In this document: piece by piece, positions 1 to 8,639 of the stretch | Position numbering within the stretch: position 1 is the stretch's first letter | How the letters are laid out: each line of letters starts with the position of its first letter | From: an uncultured Actinomycetes bacterium | GTDB taxonomy: Bacteria > Actinomycetota > Actinomycetes > S36-B12 | Assembly (NCBI GenBank): GCA_903848435.1 | Contig: CAINGG010000229.1 | Location: forward strand, 1 to 8,776 | DNA length: 8,776 bases | Reading direction: 5' to 3' | Position numbers and translations under genes: made by a program | The notes under the pieces: generated by a model | What the model was told of the DNA's origin: nothing | Seen by the model: the letters and a program-made list of their open reading frames with translations, nothing else | The model's database searches: none

Positions 1-599
1 CGGCCGTCGCCGTCCAGCACCAGCGGATTGACCTCGACCAGCGTGGCGTCCTCGTCGACGAGCACGCGCCAGAGCTTCACGAGGACCGCGGCGACCTGAT
101 CGCGGATGTGCGCGGGGAAGCCAGCCGCGTCCACGATCTCGCGGGCCTTGGCGTCGTCGACTCCTTCGATCGCGTCGATGCGGACGAGCGCTAGCGCATC
201 GGGGCGCGTCGCCGCGACCTCTTCGATGTCGACGCCGCCCTCGACGCTGGCCATCGCGAGGAACGCGCGGTTGGCGCGATCGAGCAGGAAGGAGACGTAA
301 TACTCCTCGGCGATGTCGGTCGCCTGTGTCACGAGGACCTTGCGGACGATGTGCCCCTTGATGTCGAGGCCGAGGATGTCCTCGGCGCGCGCCTCGGCGT
401 CGTCGGGTGTCGTCGCGAGCTTCACGCCGCCAGCCTTGCCGCGGCCGCCGGTCTTGACCTGGGCCTTCACCACGACGGCCGAGCCGATCTTGCGCGCGGC
501 TTCATGGGCGGCCTCGGGCGTCGAGCACACCTCGCCGGGCGTGACCGGAACGCCGTGCAGGTCAAAGAGGTGCTTGGCCTGGTATTCGTACAGATCCAC
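1..599 (-). CDS. sucC: Succinyl-CoA synthetase (ADP-forming) beta subunit, N-terminal part, cut by window edge
   Basis: SucC pairs with SucD to convert succinyl-CoA, ADP (or GDP) and phosphate to succinate, CoA and nucleoside triphosphate in the cytosolic TCA cycle. About 199 N-terminal residues are visible, roughly half of a typical protein of just under 400 residues; the rest lies left of position 1. The N-terminus reads VDLYEYQAKHLF, the classic family start. The ATP-grasp nucleotide region follows at residues 45-58 (KAQVKTGGRGKAGG), and an EVNPLVL motif at about 189-195 includes the asparagine expected for metal binding (N191). The GTG start at 599-597 has a good Shine-Dalgarno sequence (GAAGGAC, 611-605) five bases upstream. 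The gene lies 69 bp downstream of the B12-binding gene on the same strand. A TAGGCT hexamer at 638-633 might be its own -10 box, but no -35 box is visible. sucD is expected next, outside the window. The identification is secure. Confidence 0.96.
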   Translation of the reverse strand, partial: MDLYEYQAKHLFDLHGVPVTPGEVCSTPEAAHEAARKIGSAVVVKAQVKTGGRGKAGGVKLATTPDDAEARAEDILGLDIKGHIVRKVLVTQATDIAEEYYVSFLLDRANRAFLAMASVEGGVDIEEVAATRPDALALVRIDAIEGVDDAKAREIVDAAGFPAHIRDQVAAVLVKLWRVLVDEDATLVEVNPLVLDGDG

Positions 600-668
600 C
601 GAGCGTCCTTCGCGGGTTGACGGGCTGCGGGGAGCCTACTGAGGCGGCACCGCCGGGCGAGGCGAGGG

Positions 669-1076
669 TCAGCCGGTCACGGAGGCGCCGACAATGGCCT
701 GAACCCAGTCGACGATCGACTGCATGGGGGTGCCGGGGCCGAAGACCTGGGCGACGCCCATCTCAGTGAGGGCCGGGATGTCGGCGGCCGGGATGATCCC
801 CCCGCCGAAGACGACGATGTCGGTGGCGTCGCGAGCTCGCAACTCGTTCATGAGCTCCTCGAAGAGCACCAGGTGAGCCCCGGAGAGCACGGAAACTCCG
901 ATCGCATCGGCGTCCTCTTGCAAGGCCGTCTCGACGATCTGCTTCGGGGTTTGGTGCAGGCCGGTGTAGATGACCTCGAATCCCGCATCACGCAGGGCTC
1001 GCGCCACGACCTTGGCGCCGCGGTCGTGGCCGTCGAGTCCGGGCTTGGCCACGACGACGCGCAGGGGGGCGGCCAT
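669..1076 (-). CDS. Stand-alone cobalamin (B12)-binding protein, small subunit of an acyl-CoA mutase
   Basis: This 135-residue protein is essentially one B12-binding domain of the methylmalonyl-CoA mutase C-terminal type. The base-off/His-on signature DxHxxG is present as D15-G-H17-D-R-G20, with H17 the predicted lower axial cobalt ligand. The SxL motif (S62-V-L64) and the glycine-rich GGG (91-93) follow in the correct order. The size matches the small subunits of two-part mutases such as isobutyryl-CoA mutase IcmB, which are about this length. It has no catalytic TIM-barrel, so it must work with a large subunit encoded elsewhere; which acyl-CoA it serves cannot be read from this sequence. 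The ATG start is preceded by AAGGGAG (1087-1081), a strong ribosome-binding site. A TACCCT hexamer at 1108-1103 is a possible -10 box. Location before sucC suggests a link to succinyl-CoA metabolism, for example methylmalonyl-CoA to succinyl-CoA. A cobalamin-dependent regulator is less likely, because there is no DNA-binding domain. Confidence 0.9.
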   Translation of the reverse strand: MAAPLRVVVAKPGLDGHDRGAKVVARALRDAGFEVIYTGLHQTPKQIVETALQEDADAIGVSVLSGAHLVLFEELMNELRARDATDIVVFGGGIIPAADIPALTEMGVAQVFGPGTPMQSIVDWVQAIVGASVTG

Positions 1077-1146
1077 GGGGCTCCCTTCGATCGGTCGCCC
1101 CCAGGGTACGAGGCGGCCCTACCCGGGCAGCATTCCGTCTGTCGTC

Positions 1147-1176
1147 GGGACAATTCGGACGGCGCGGAGTTAGCCT
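1147..1176 (+). promoter_or_regulatory. Putative promoter of the hydrolase gene (leaderless)
   Basis: A -35-like GGGACA (1147-1152; four of six bases match TTGACA) is followed by an 18-bp spacer and the -10-like TAGCCT (1171-1176). Six bases then separate the -10 box from the GTG at 1183, so transcription would start at or next to the start codon. The spacer contains AATTCGGAC (1152-1160), which recurs with the same downstream layout at 2035-2059. This is inference from sequence only. Confidence 0.5.
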
Positions 1177-1182
1177 CGGAGT

Positions 1183-2025
1183 GTGTCACCGGACACCCTC
1201 GGACGGGCGCGTGAGCAGGTCACCCGCGCCGGTCGCACGCTGCTCTCGCCGGCCACGGTCCGGGGCGTCGCCATCGAGGCCGCCTGGGTGGCCACGCACC
1301 TGGCGATGTACCCGCTCGGCCTGCTCGAGGAGCTGGCCCGCCTCCAAAGCGAGCACCACTCGCTCGAGGGACTCCCGCCCGCGCAGCGCGGCCTCCTGGT
1401 CGGCGACGTCGTCGCCGCCGGCACCCCGATCGTGCTCATGCACGGCATCTTCGACAACCGCTCGATCTTCGCGCCGATGCGTCGTGGCCTGCGCAAGCGC
1501 GGATTCGGCTCGACGTACGCGCTCAACTACAACGCCGTGACTGACGACATCCGCGGCGTTGCGATGCGGCTGGGCGATCTCGTGCAGGAAGTGTGCGATG
1601 AGACCGGCCACGATCGCGTGCATGTCGTGGGGCACTCCATGGGTGGCCTCATCGGTCGCTATCTCGTGCAGCGTCTCGGGGGCGATGACTTCGTGCATAC
1701 CCTGGTCACGCTCGGCACCCCCCACCAGGGCACGCTCCCCGCGCGACTGGTGCCTCTCACGGTCGCTCGCCAGATGCGCGCTGGCGGCGACCTGATCAAC
1801 GAGCTCGCCGAGCCAGCACCCGGATGTCGCACGCGGTTCATCGCCTTCTGGTCCGATATCGACCAGCTCGTGATTCCCCAGGCCAACGGACGCATAGACC
1901 ATCCCGACCTCGATGCGCGCAATGTCCTGGTCCACGGCGTGGGCCACCTGTCGCTCCCGGTGGATGGCCGCGTGATCCGCGAGATCGGCACCGCGCTGGC
2001 CACCTTGGATGCCCAGGCAGCCTGA
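1183..2025 (+). CDS. Alpha/beta-hydrolase fold esterase/lipase
   Basis: A 280-residue alpha/beta-hydrolase resembling bacterial triacylglycerol lipases and esterases. The oxyanion-hole HG lies at residues 87-88 (LMHGIFD). The nucleophile elbow is GHSMGG at 150-155 with catalytic S152. The acid is probably D227 in SDIDQLV, with D225 as alternative, and the histidine is H255 in GVGHLSLP, so the triad is complete. Residues about 26-48 are hydrophobic or amphipathic but do not look like a standard cleavable signal peptide, so membrane association or a cytosolic location are both possible. The substrate cannot be told from sequence; a lipid ester is plausible. The GTG at 1183 was chosen because a -10-like TAGCCT ends six bases before it, which predicts a leaderless transcript, and because there is no Shine-Dalgarno sequence. 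The gene is divergent from the B12-binding gene (106 bp between starts) and 99 bp upstream of the M23 peptidase gene. Confidence 0.88.
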   Translation: MSPDTLGRAREQVTRAGRTLLSPATVRGVAIEAAWVATHLAMYPLGLLEELARLQSEHHSLEGLPPAQRGLLVGDVVAAGTPIVLMHGIFDNRSIFAPMRRGLRKRGFGSTYALNYNAVTDDIRGVAMRLGDLVQEVCDETGHDRVHVVGHSMGGLIGRYLVQRLGGDDFVHTLVTLGTPHQGTLPARLVPLTVARQMRAGGDLINELAEPAPGCRTRFIAFWSDIDQLVIPQANGRIDHPDLDARNVLVHGVGHLSLPVDGRVIREIGTALATLDAQAA

Positions 2026-2034
2026 CCGGGCGCA

Positions 2035-2059
2035 AATTCGGACTTAGCGGTCATAGATT
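2035..2059 (+). promoter_or_regulatory. Putative promoter/operator module upstream of the M23 peptidase gene
   Basis: AATTCGGAC (2035-2043), GCGG (2047-2050) and TAGATT (2054-2059) are arranged exactly as AATTCGGAC, GCGG and TAGCCT are at 1152-1176. Seventeen of 25 positions are identical. TAGATT fits an actinobacterial -10 box (TANNNT). Transcription from here would give a leader of about 60 bases before the GTG at 2125. No convincing TTGACA-like -35 box is present, so an activator or alternative sigma factor could be involved. Confidence 0.4.
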
Positions 2060-2097
2060 TACTTCTGCCTCACCAGCCTCGCCTGAATTCGTCCGAA
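2037..2097. repeat. 7-bp inverted repeat in the hydrolase-M23 intergenic region
   Basis: TTCGGAC (2037-2043) and its exact reverse complement GTCCGAA (2091-2097) face each other across 47 bases in the 99-bp gap. A third copy in plus orientation is at 1154-1160. They could be paired regulator half-sites, or the closing stem of an RNA leader, or chance. Only the identity of the repeats is seen directly. Confidence 0.35.
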
Positions 2098-2124
2098 ACG
2101 CCCTCGAACTGGTAGGCACGTGCC

Positions 2125-2883
2125 GTGCGTCGCTTCGCGCTCCCGCTCCTCATCGTCGCCGCGCTGGTCGTGGCGCAGGGCGCCATCGTGCTCTCGTGGG
2201 GCGGATCGTCCCTCGCCAGCGCGCCCGAGGGCAGCCAGCCGCGCGGTCAAGCGGGCGCCGGCGGCGGCGGCGAGCCACTCACCGCGACGATCGTCAACCC
2301 CAGCGACCCCGCTCTCGACGGCTCGGCCGGCACCGCGCTCATCGCGTCCATCGCCGCCGTCCGCGCCCTCGCTGATGCTCCCGCGGCGCAGTCGAACTCG
2401 CGCGAGACCAAGGAAGAGCCCGAGCCCGACCTGCCTGACTACAGCTACCCCGTCACCTGGGGTACGCCGATCACAGGCGAGTTCGGCGAGCCAGGCCCGG
2501 AGTGGCCGGGCGGGCACGCGGGCATGGACTTCAACGGCGAGACCGGCGACCCGATCTACGCCGCCACTGATGGTCGCGTGACCTATGCCGAGTTCAACTA
2601 CGGCGGCTACGGCAACCTGATCATGATCATGCGCAAGGACGGGACCCAGACGCGCTATGCGCACCTGTCGAAGATCCTGGTCAAGGTCGGCGAGCGCGTC
2701 GATGCCGGCGATCTCATCGGCCGCATGGGCAATACCGGGCAGTCATCCGGCTCGCACCTGCACTTCGAGGTGCGCGTCGGGCCGGTGCCCACGCCGGTGG
2801 ATCCGGCGAGCCTGTGGACCGGCTCCAAGCCCGGCATCCCCGGCAAGCCGCCGAAGTGGGCCTGCCAGAAGTACGGCTGCTGA
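2125..2883 (+). CDS. Exported, membrane-anchored M23 (LytM/lysostaphin-type) peptidase
   Basis: A 252-residue zinc metallopeptidase of family M23, expected to cut peptide cross-links of peptidoglycan. An N-terminal signal or anchor segment covers residues about 4-25 (FALPLLIVAALVVAQGAIVL). A low-complexity linker rich in Gly, Ala, Pro and acidic residues runs to about 110. The catalytic domain follows: HAGMD at 131-135 supplies H131 and D135, GSHLHFEV supplies H211 and H213, and together these are the normal zinc ligands and catalytic histidine, so it should be active. The extreme C-terminus carries the only two cysteines (C247, C252), possibly an extracytoplasmic disulfide. The GTG at 2125 was chosen because the signal segment begins right after it. 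Only a weak ribosome site (GGTAGG, 2111-2116) is visible; TAGGCA ends six bases before the GTG and is an imperfect leaderless -10 alternative. Its stop codon lies one base from the pcrA stop on the other strand. Confidence 0.92.
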   Translation: MRRFALPLLIVAALVVAQGAIVLSWGGSSLASAPEGSQPRGQAGAGGGGEPLTATIVNPSDPALDGSAGTALIASIAAVRALADAPAAQSNSRETKEEPEPDLPDYSYPVTWGTPITGEFGEPGPEWPGGHAGMDFNGETGDPIYAATDGRVTYAEFNYGGYGNLIMIMRKDGTQTRYAHLSKILVKVGERVDAGDLIGRMGNTGQSSGSHLHFEVRVGPVPTPVDPASLWTGSKPGIPGKPPKWACQKYGC

Positions 2884-2884
2884 G

Positions 2885-5092
<2,208 letters not shown>

Positions 5093-5098
5093 CGCCTG

Positions 5099-5104
5099 AT
5101 GGTA
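5099..5104 (-). promoter_or_regulatory. Putative -10 box for leaderless pcrA transcript
   Basis: On the minus strand TACCAT is followed by six bases and the GTG of pcrA, the same geometry as at 1171 and 8640. No clear -35 hexamer lies 16-19 bp upstream. There is no Shine-Dalgarno sequence before this GTG, which favours leaderless initiation or read-through from the upstream gene. Confidence 0.4.
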
Positions 5105-5130
5105 CGGCCGGGCAGCGACACTCGCTCCGG

Positions 5131-5808
5131 TCAGGGGATGACGACCTTGACCTTGCCGTTCATATAGACAGCGAGCACCTGCCTGACGCCGGGTGCGGTC
5201 TCGTAGGACGCGAACCACCGCAACTTGCCGAAGTCCGGCGGAGCGGAGGTCGCACGCATGAGCTCGAGGCCGATGAGCGGATTCTCCGGCGGGAATCGGT
5301 CGCTGTGCCCGAGGCGATAGTCCTGAGCCAGGCGCAGCGCCTTCTTGGCGCTGACTGCCGGCGTCTCCACGCCGACGCTTCCCACACGCGGCATCGGCAC
5401 CAGGTCGGCCGAGCGGTAGCACAGGCCGCGGTAGAGCAGCTGCAGGCTGGCGGAGCGATCGTCCTTGCCGCGCGTGCTCACGATGACGCGGTAGGACACG
5501 GTGTTGTCGATGAGGGCGGCTGCATCAGTAGGCGCAGCCGCACCGGGATCGTGGGAAAGCAGGCTGACCTCGAGCGGGCTGACACGCGAAACAGTTGCCC
5601 TGGCACCGAACTCCTGGCGCACCAGGCGGTCAAGGTTGAGGGTCGGGACCTTCTGGTCGGCGGCAGCCATGAGGGGGGTGACGTTGCCGGTCCACCCGCA
5701 CGTGTCGAAGGCAGCGGCCGCCGGAGCGACCGGTGCGATCATCGCCACGGCCAGGCCCGCCGCGGCGAGCGCGGTGATCCCTCGTGCAACGGGACGACGT
5801 AGGGACAT
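5131..5808 (-). CDS. Exported protein of unknown function, possibly PepSY-like C-terminus
   Basis: A 225-residue protein I do not recognise as a named family. It has a clear Sec signal peptide: basic start (MSLRRPVARG), hydrophobic alanine-rich core (11-28) and an AAAA cleavage region ending near residue 33. The mature part contains only two cysteines, C37 and C130, which could form a disulfide outside the membrane. Residues from about 150 contain SAKKALRLAQDY, then a strand-like KLRWFASYE, and the last strand VLAVYMNGKVKVVIP; this resembles the helix-plus-sheet layout of PepSY domains, but that is a guess from pattern only. The ATG start abuts the TAG stop of the upstream peptidase gene (TAGATG, no gap and no independent Shine-Dalgarno sequence), so the two are almost certainly translationally coupled and may act together outside the cell. 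A propeptide-like inhibitor or partner of the peptidase is one possibility. Confidence 0.8.
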   Translation of the reverse strand: MSLRRPVARGITALAAAGLAVAMIAPVAPAAAAFDTCGWTGNVTPLMAAADQKVPTLNLDRLVRQEFGARATVSRVSPLEVSLLSHDPGAAAPTDAAALIDNTVSYRVIVSTRGKDDRSASLQLLYRGLCYRSADLVPMPRVGSVGVETPAVSAKKALRLAQDYRLGHSDRFPPENPLIGLELMRATSAPPDFGKLRWFASYETAPGVRQVLAVYMNGKVKVVIP

Positions 5809-7863
5809 CTAGCGCAGGTACGCGACCACGCGCGCGTCGACGGTGAGAGTGCCGGTGACGGTGCGTCGCAGAGTGCCCTTGGCATCGAGCGGCACGATCA
5901 CAAGGCCCGTGATGGTCGACTGACGCGGTACCACCATCGACGGCGTGGTCGGCTCACCCAGCGACCAGAACACGACCGAGCCACCCTTCTTGGCCGCGGT
6001 CACGCGCACCTGCAGGACCGCGGCAATGGCCCCTTCGACACTCGACGCGAACTTCGGCTCGGCCAAGCCCATGGGCCGCACCCTGGCCGCCCTCTCGTCC
6101 TCGCCGAGGACTGAGCCGAGCGTGGTGGGCTTCTTGCGCACGGTCGAGGGGGTGACGGGGATCAAGAGCGCGCCGAGCTCCGGGGTGCGCACGGCCGACG
6201 CCTGCACGGCAAGGACGACGTCGACGGGTCCGCGGCCGGTGTTGACGACCGTGATGCGGCCTTCGGAGTCGAGTGCGGCGAGGAAGGTCGTGGTGACGGT
6301 GTCGAGCCGACGGTAGGGCAGCACAGGCGTGGCCTCGGTGCGCTTGTCGCCGGTGCGACGCAGCACGAGCTGGCCCATCTGGCTAGCACCGGTCGCCGTC
6401 ACCGTGAGCAGCGCCCCCGCAGGGGGTCCGTCACTGGTGGCCGCCTTGCCGACGTCGATGACTCGCTTCTCGCCCGCCTGCAGCGGCTGCTTGAGCGCGG
6501 TCGTGTCGTAGACGACCTCGTTGGCGTGGGTGAGAAGCCTTCCACCGGTGTCAGCCGCCGCCTCAGGCGTGACGAAGTAGCCGACGAGATCGGCGACGAC
6601 GTGGGTGGCGCCGGAGTCGGTGGTGAGGGACACCGTGCCGTCTGAGGCAATCGGCAGGATCGTCACGACCTCGCGTCGTACGTTGACGTCGACCGAGTCG
6701 AGCATGCCGGTTACCCCCGTGCGCAAGGTGGCCGGCGAATTAGAGCCAACGGTGACGACACGCAGCGCAACCGCGCGTACTCCTCCTGCGGGCAACCCCT
6801 TGCGGTTAGCCATGTCGAGCACCACCGGGGCGCCCGGCCCTCCGCTCGAACGCGCGGCCAGGCGGCAGGGCTGGCCGTTGACGCCGTGGCCGGTGCGGGT
6901 GTCCAGCACGCGCTCGGGGGCGACCGGCAGGTAGTCCAGGCCCGCCCCGGCCTCCATGGGCTCGGGCGAGGGGGTGCGCGACGACGAGCAGAAGGGCGCG
7001 GGAGTGGGGCTGCCGCCCCAGAAGCTCGTCTGGCCCGCGGCACCGTCCCAGGACAGCGAGAGGTGGATGTGATCGCGGTGGCAGTAGGTGTCGTAGCCGG
7101 ATTGCGGAGTGCTGTAGCAGCCCTTCAGCTCAGTCCAGCGACCGGTGTAGGACTCCCAGATCTCATCGCCCCAGCCGATGTACATGATGCCGAGACGGCG
7201 GGCCATCGCGAACTCATTGCCGTTGGCGTCGGTGGCCAGCAGCCAGTTGAGGAACGACTGTGCCTGAGCGTTCTGCTCGGGGATCCGCTGCGCGATCATC
7301 CAGTCGAGAGCACGGCCTTCCTTGTGCTCGCTCCGGCCACCCTGACTGCAGTCGCGCGGGATCCAGATGTCAGAGGAGTCGACGTACGTGGCGCGAATGA
7401 GGGCGGCGAGCTTCTCGGACCCTGGCTTGGGATCCGGCGAGCAGATGTACTGGCCCTGGTAGTTCGGCAGCGGATCGACCTGGACGGGGAGGTTGGCCGG
7501 GATGGCCGGGCCCGGGGGCAGTGGCACCTCCGGGGGCGGGTCCTTCTTATTAGGCTCCTTCTTGCCGGGTTCCCGCTGCCCATCGCCCGAGGGTGCCTCG
7601 TCGCTGGGGGCCGCGCCCGTCGCGGAATCATCCGTGGTCTGCGAGGGGGTGTGGTCGGCCTCGCCGAGCGCGCTGGCCAACGCGGCCGGGGGCAGGAGCA
7701 TGAGCATCGCGCAGCCGACCGCGCTCACCCCCGTCGCGAGAGCGAGAGGGCCCCAGTGCAGGCGCCGAGAGCGCCCGGGGTCGGCAGACACGCCGTCCAC
7801 GGTAGCCTCTGAGCCCCCGGGAGCCCCTCGTGGAACGCGTGTTTCCCCAGGAAACTCCGACAT
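5809..7863 (-). CDS. Exported LAS-type (M15-like) metallopeptidase with three C-terminal beta-rich repeats
   Basis: The 684-residue protein begins with a cytosolic stretch, then a hydrophobic signal or anchor segment (about 38-63, ending PPAALASALG), and a Pro/Lys/Asp-rich linker (about 68-125). A domain at about 130-285 carries the zinc-peptidase pattern SEHKEGRALDW (H180, D187) and HRDHIHLSL (H265, H267). This is the H..D..HxH layout of the lysostaphin / D-Ala-D-Ala peptidase / hedgehog (LAS) group, closest by eye to M15-like actinobacterial exported proteins. Peptidoglycan is the likely substrate. Residues about 310-432 form a domain with VLDTRTG (L320) and ending VADLVGYFV (Y429), followed by two diverged copies (about 438-557 and 560-684). 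The ATG at 7863 was preferred over one eight codons upstream because GAGGGGAG just before it is a good ribosome site. First gene of an operon with the next exported protein and pcrA. Confidence 0.85.
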   Translation of the reverse strand: MSEFPGETRVPRGAPGGSEATVDGVSADPGRSRRLHWGPLALATGVSAVGCAMLMLLPPAALASALGEADHTPSQTTDDSATGAAPSDEAPSGDGQREPGKKEPNKKDPPPEVPLPPGPAIPANLPVQVDPLPNYQGQYICSPDPKPGSEKLAALIRATYVDSSDIWIPRDCSQGGRSEHKEGRALDWMIAQRIPEQNAQAQSFLNWLLATDANGNEFAMARRLGIMYIGWGDEIWESYTGRWTELKGCYSTPQSGYDTYCHRDHIHLSLSWDGAAGQTSFWGGSPTPAPFCSSSRTPSPEPMEAGAGLDYLPVAPERVLDTRTGHGVNGQPCRLAARSSGGPGAPVVLDMANRKGLPAGGVRAVALRVVTVGSNSPATLRTGVTGMLDSVDVNVRREVVTILPIASDGTVSLTTDSGATHVVADLVGYFVTPEAAADTGGRLLTHANEVVYDTTALKQPLQAGEKRVIDVGKAATSDGPPAGALLTVTATGASQMGQLVLRRTGDKRTEATPVLPYRRLDTVTTTFLAALDSEGRITVVNTGRGPVDVVLAVQASAVRTPELGALLIPVTPSTVRKKPTTLGSVLGEDERAARVRPMGLAEPKFASSVEGAIAAVLQVRVTAAKKGGSVVFWSLGEPTTPSMVVPRQSTITGLVIVPLDAKGTLRRTVTGTLTVDARVVAYLR
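5812..6936 (-). repeat. Three diverged protein-level tandem repeats within the exported peptidase
   Basis: By eye, copy 1 covers residues about 310-432 (6936-6568), copy 2 about 438-557 (6552-6193) and copy 3 about 560-684 (6186-5812). Each has an early V/L-x-DT or equivalent, a central LPAGGVRAV / PPAGALLTV / VEGAIAAVL element, then a DG- or KG-turn (SDGTVSL, SEGRITV, AKGTLRR) and a closing strand rich in V (VVADLVGYF, VVLAVQASA, TVDARVVAYL). Copies 2 and 3 have lost most of the LDTRTG signature. Boundaries are approximate. Confidence 0.55.
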
Positions 7864-7901
7864 GAGGCTCCCCTCCCTCACGACCACCCGCAGGAGATCG
7901 C

Positions 7902-8630
7902 GTGCTCGACGCCACCCCCGCCGACCCCGTAGAGCGGGCCCTGGTGGTCACCGCCCATCCCGACGACGTCGATTTCGGCGCCGCCGGGACCATCGCCCAG
8001 TGGGCGGCGGCCGGCACGGCGGTCACGTACTGCATCGTCACCGACGGTGACGCCGGCGGCTTCGACCCCAACGTCCCCCGGTCGGAGATCCCCCGGATCC
8101 GCAGGGCCGAGCAGGTCGCCGCGGCGGCTGCCCTCGGCGTCGACGATGTTCGCTTCCTCGGCTATCGGGACGGTGAACTCGAGGTGTCGCACGGCCTACG
8201 GCGAGACATCAGTCGGGTGATCCGCCAGGTGCGCCCCGAGCGCATGCTCATCCAGTCGCCTGAGCGCAACTGGGCCCGGCTGCCCGCCTCCCACCCCGAT
8301 CACATGGCAGCGGGCGAGGCGGCAATCTTCGCGATCTACCCCGATGCGCGCAATCCCTTCGCGCACCCCACGCTGCTCGACGATGAAGGACTCGAGGCGT
8401 GGACCGTGCACGACGTGTGGGTGATGGCGGCTCCCGATCCCAATCGCGCCGTGGACATCACCGACCAGGTGTCCTTGAAGGTCGCGGCACTGCGCGCGCA
8501 TGAGAGCCAGACCGCGCACATGGACGACCTGGAGGAGCGCATCACCCAGTGGATGACGTCGGCGGCACAGGCGGCCGGGCTGCCGGACGGACGCCTCGCC
8601 GAGGCGTTCAAGGTCGTCTCCGTCCCCTGA
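7902..8630 (+). CDS. PIG-L/LmbE family zinc-dependent deacetylase (MshB/Mca-like fold)
   Basis: A 242-residue cytosolic protein of the LmbE/PIG-L family, zinc enzymes that remove acyl groups from N-acyl sugars or sugar conjugates. AHPDD at residues 18-22 supplies H19 and D22 as metal ligands with D21 as the likely general base. HPDH at 131-134 supplies the third ligand, H134. The family includes mycothiol enzymes MshB and Mca in actinobacteria; at 242 residues this protein is shorter than those (nearer 300), so a different substrate is likely and I do not assign one. The GTG start has a strong Shine-Dalgarno sequence (AGGAG, 7892-7896) five bases upstream. The gene is divergent from the exported peptidase gene across 38 bp, so its promoter must sit partly or wholly inside that gene's coding sequence. 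It is followed after 21 bp by a membrane-protein gene on the same strand, which may share its transcript. Confidence 0.9.
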   Translation: MLDATPADPVERALVVTAHPDDVDFGAAGTIAQWAAAGTAVTYCIVTDGDAGGFDPNVPRSEIPRIRRAEQVAAAAALGVDDVRFLGYRDGELEVSHGLRRDISRVIRQVRPERMLIQSPERNWARLPASHPDHMAAGEAAIFAIYPDARNPFAHPTLLDDEGLEAWTVHDVWVMAAPDPNRAVDITDQVSLKVAALRAHESQTAHMDDLEERITQWMTSAAQAAGLPDGRLAEAFKVVSVP

Positions 8631-8639
8631 CCGCGCCGC

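Noticed and set aside
643..654. GGCGG-CA-CCGCC palindrome between the B12 gene and sucC, as a terminator
   Set aside because: The stem is short, and no T-run follows on the minus strand. It may be chance in GC-rich DNA.
1186..1947. 253-codon minus-strand frame opposite the hydrolase
   Set aside because: The plus strand encodes a complete alpha/beta-hydrolase triad; the minus frame shows only composition bias.
2026..2124. c-di-AMP (ydaO-type) riboswitch before the M23 gene
   Set aside because: Considered because such riboswitches control cell-wall peptidases in actinobacteria, but the gap is only 99 bp and I could not find the conserved core.
2808..2825. GAGCC / GGCTC hairpin near the M23 3' end as a terminator
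   Set aside because: Only five base pairs, inside the coding region, with no T-run; it does not explain termination.
5093..5422. Upstream in-frame extension of pcrA (110 extra residues)
   Set aside because: The extra residues overlap the signal-peptide protein's gene in another frame and look nothing like helicase sequence; PcrA proteins begin close to the Q-motif, as the GTG at 5092 does.
6886..7812. 308-codon plus-strand frame opposite the exported peptidase
   Set aside because: Antisense shadow of a recognisable metallopeptidase gene; no domain and no start signals.
7864..7887. Start eight codons upstream for the exported peptidase
   Set aside because: The purine-rich ribosome site lies within these codons and is placed correctly only for the ATG at 7863.
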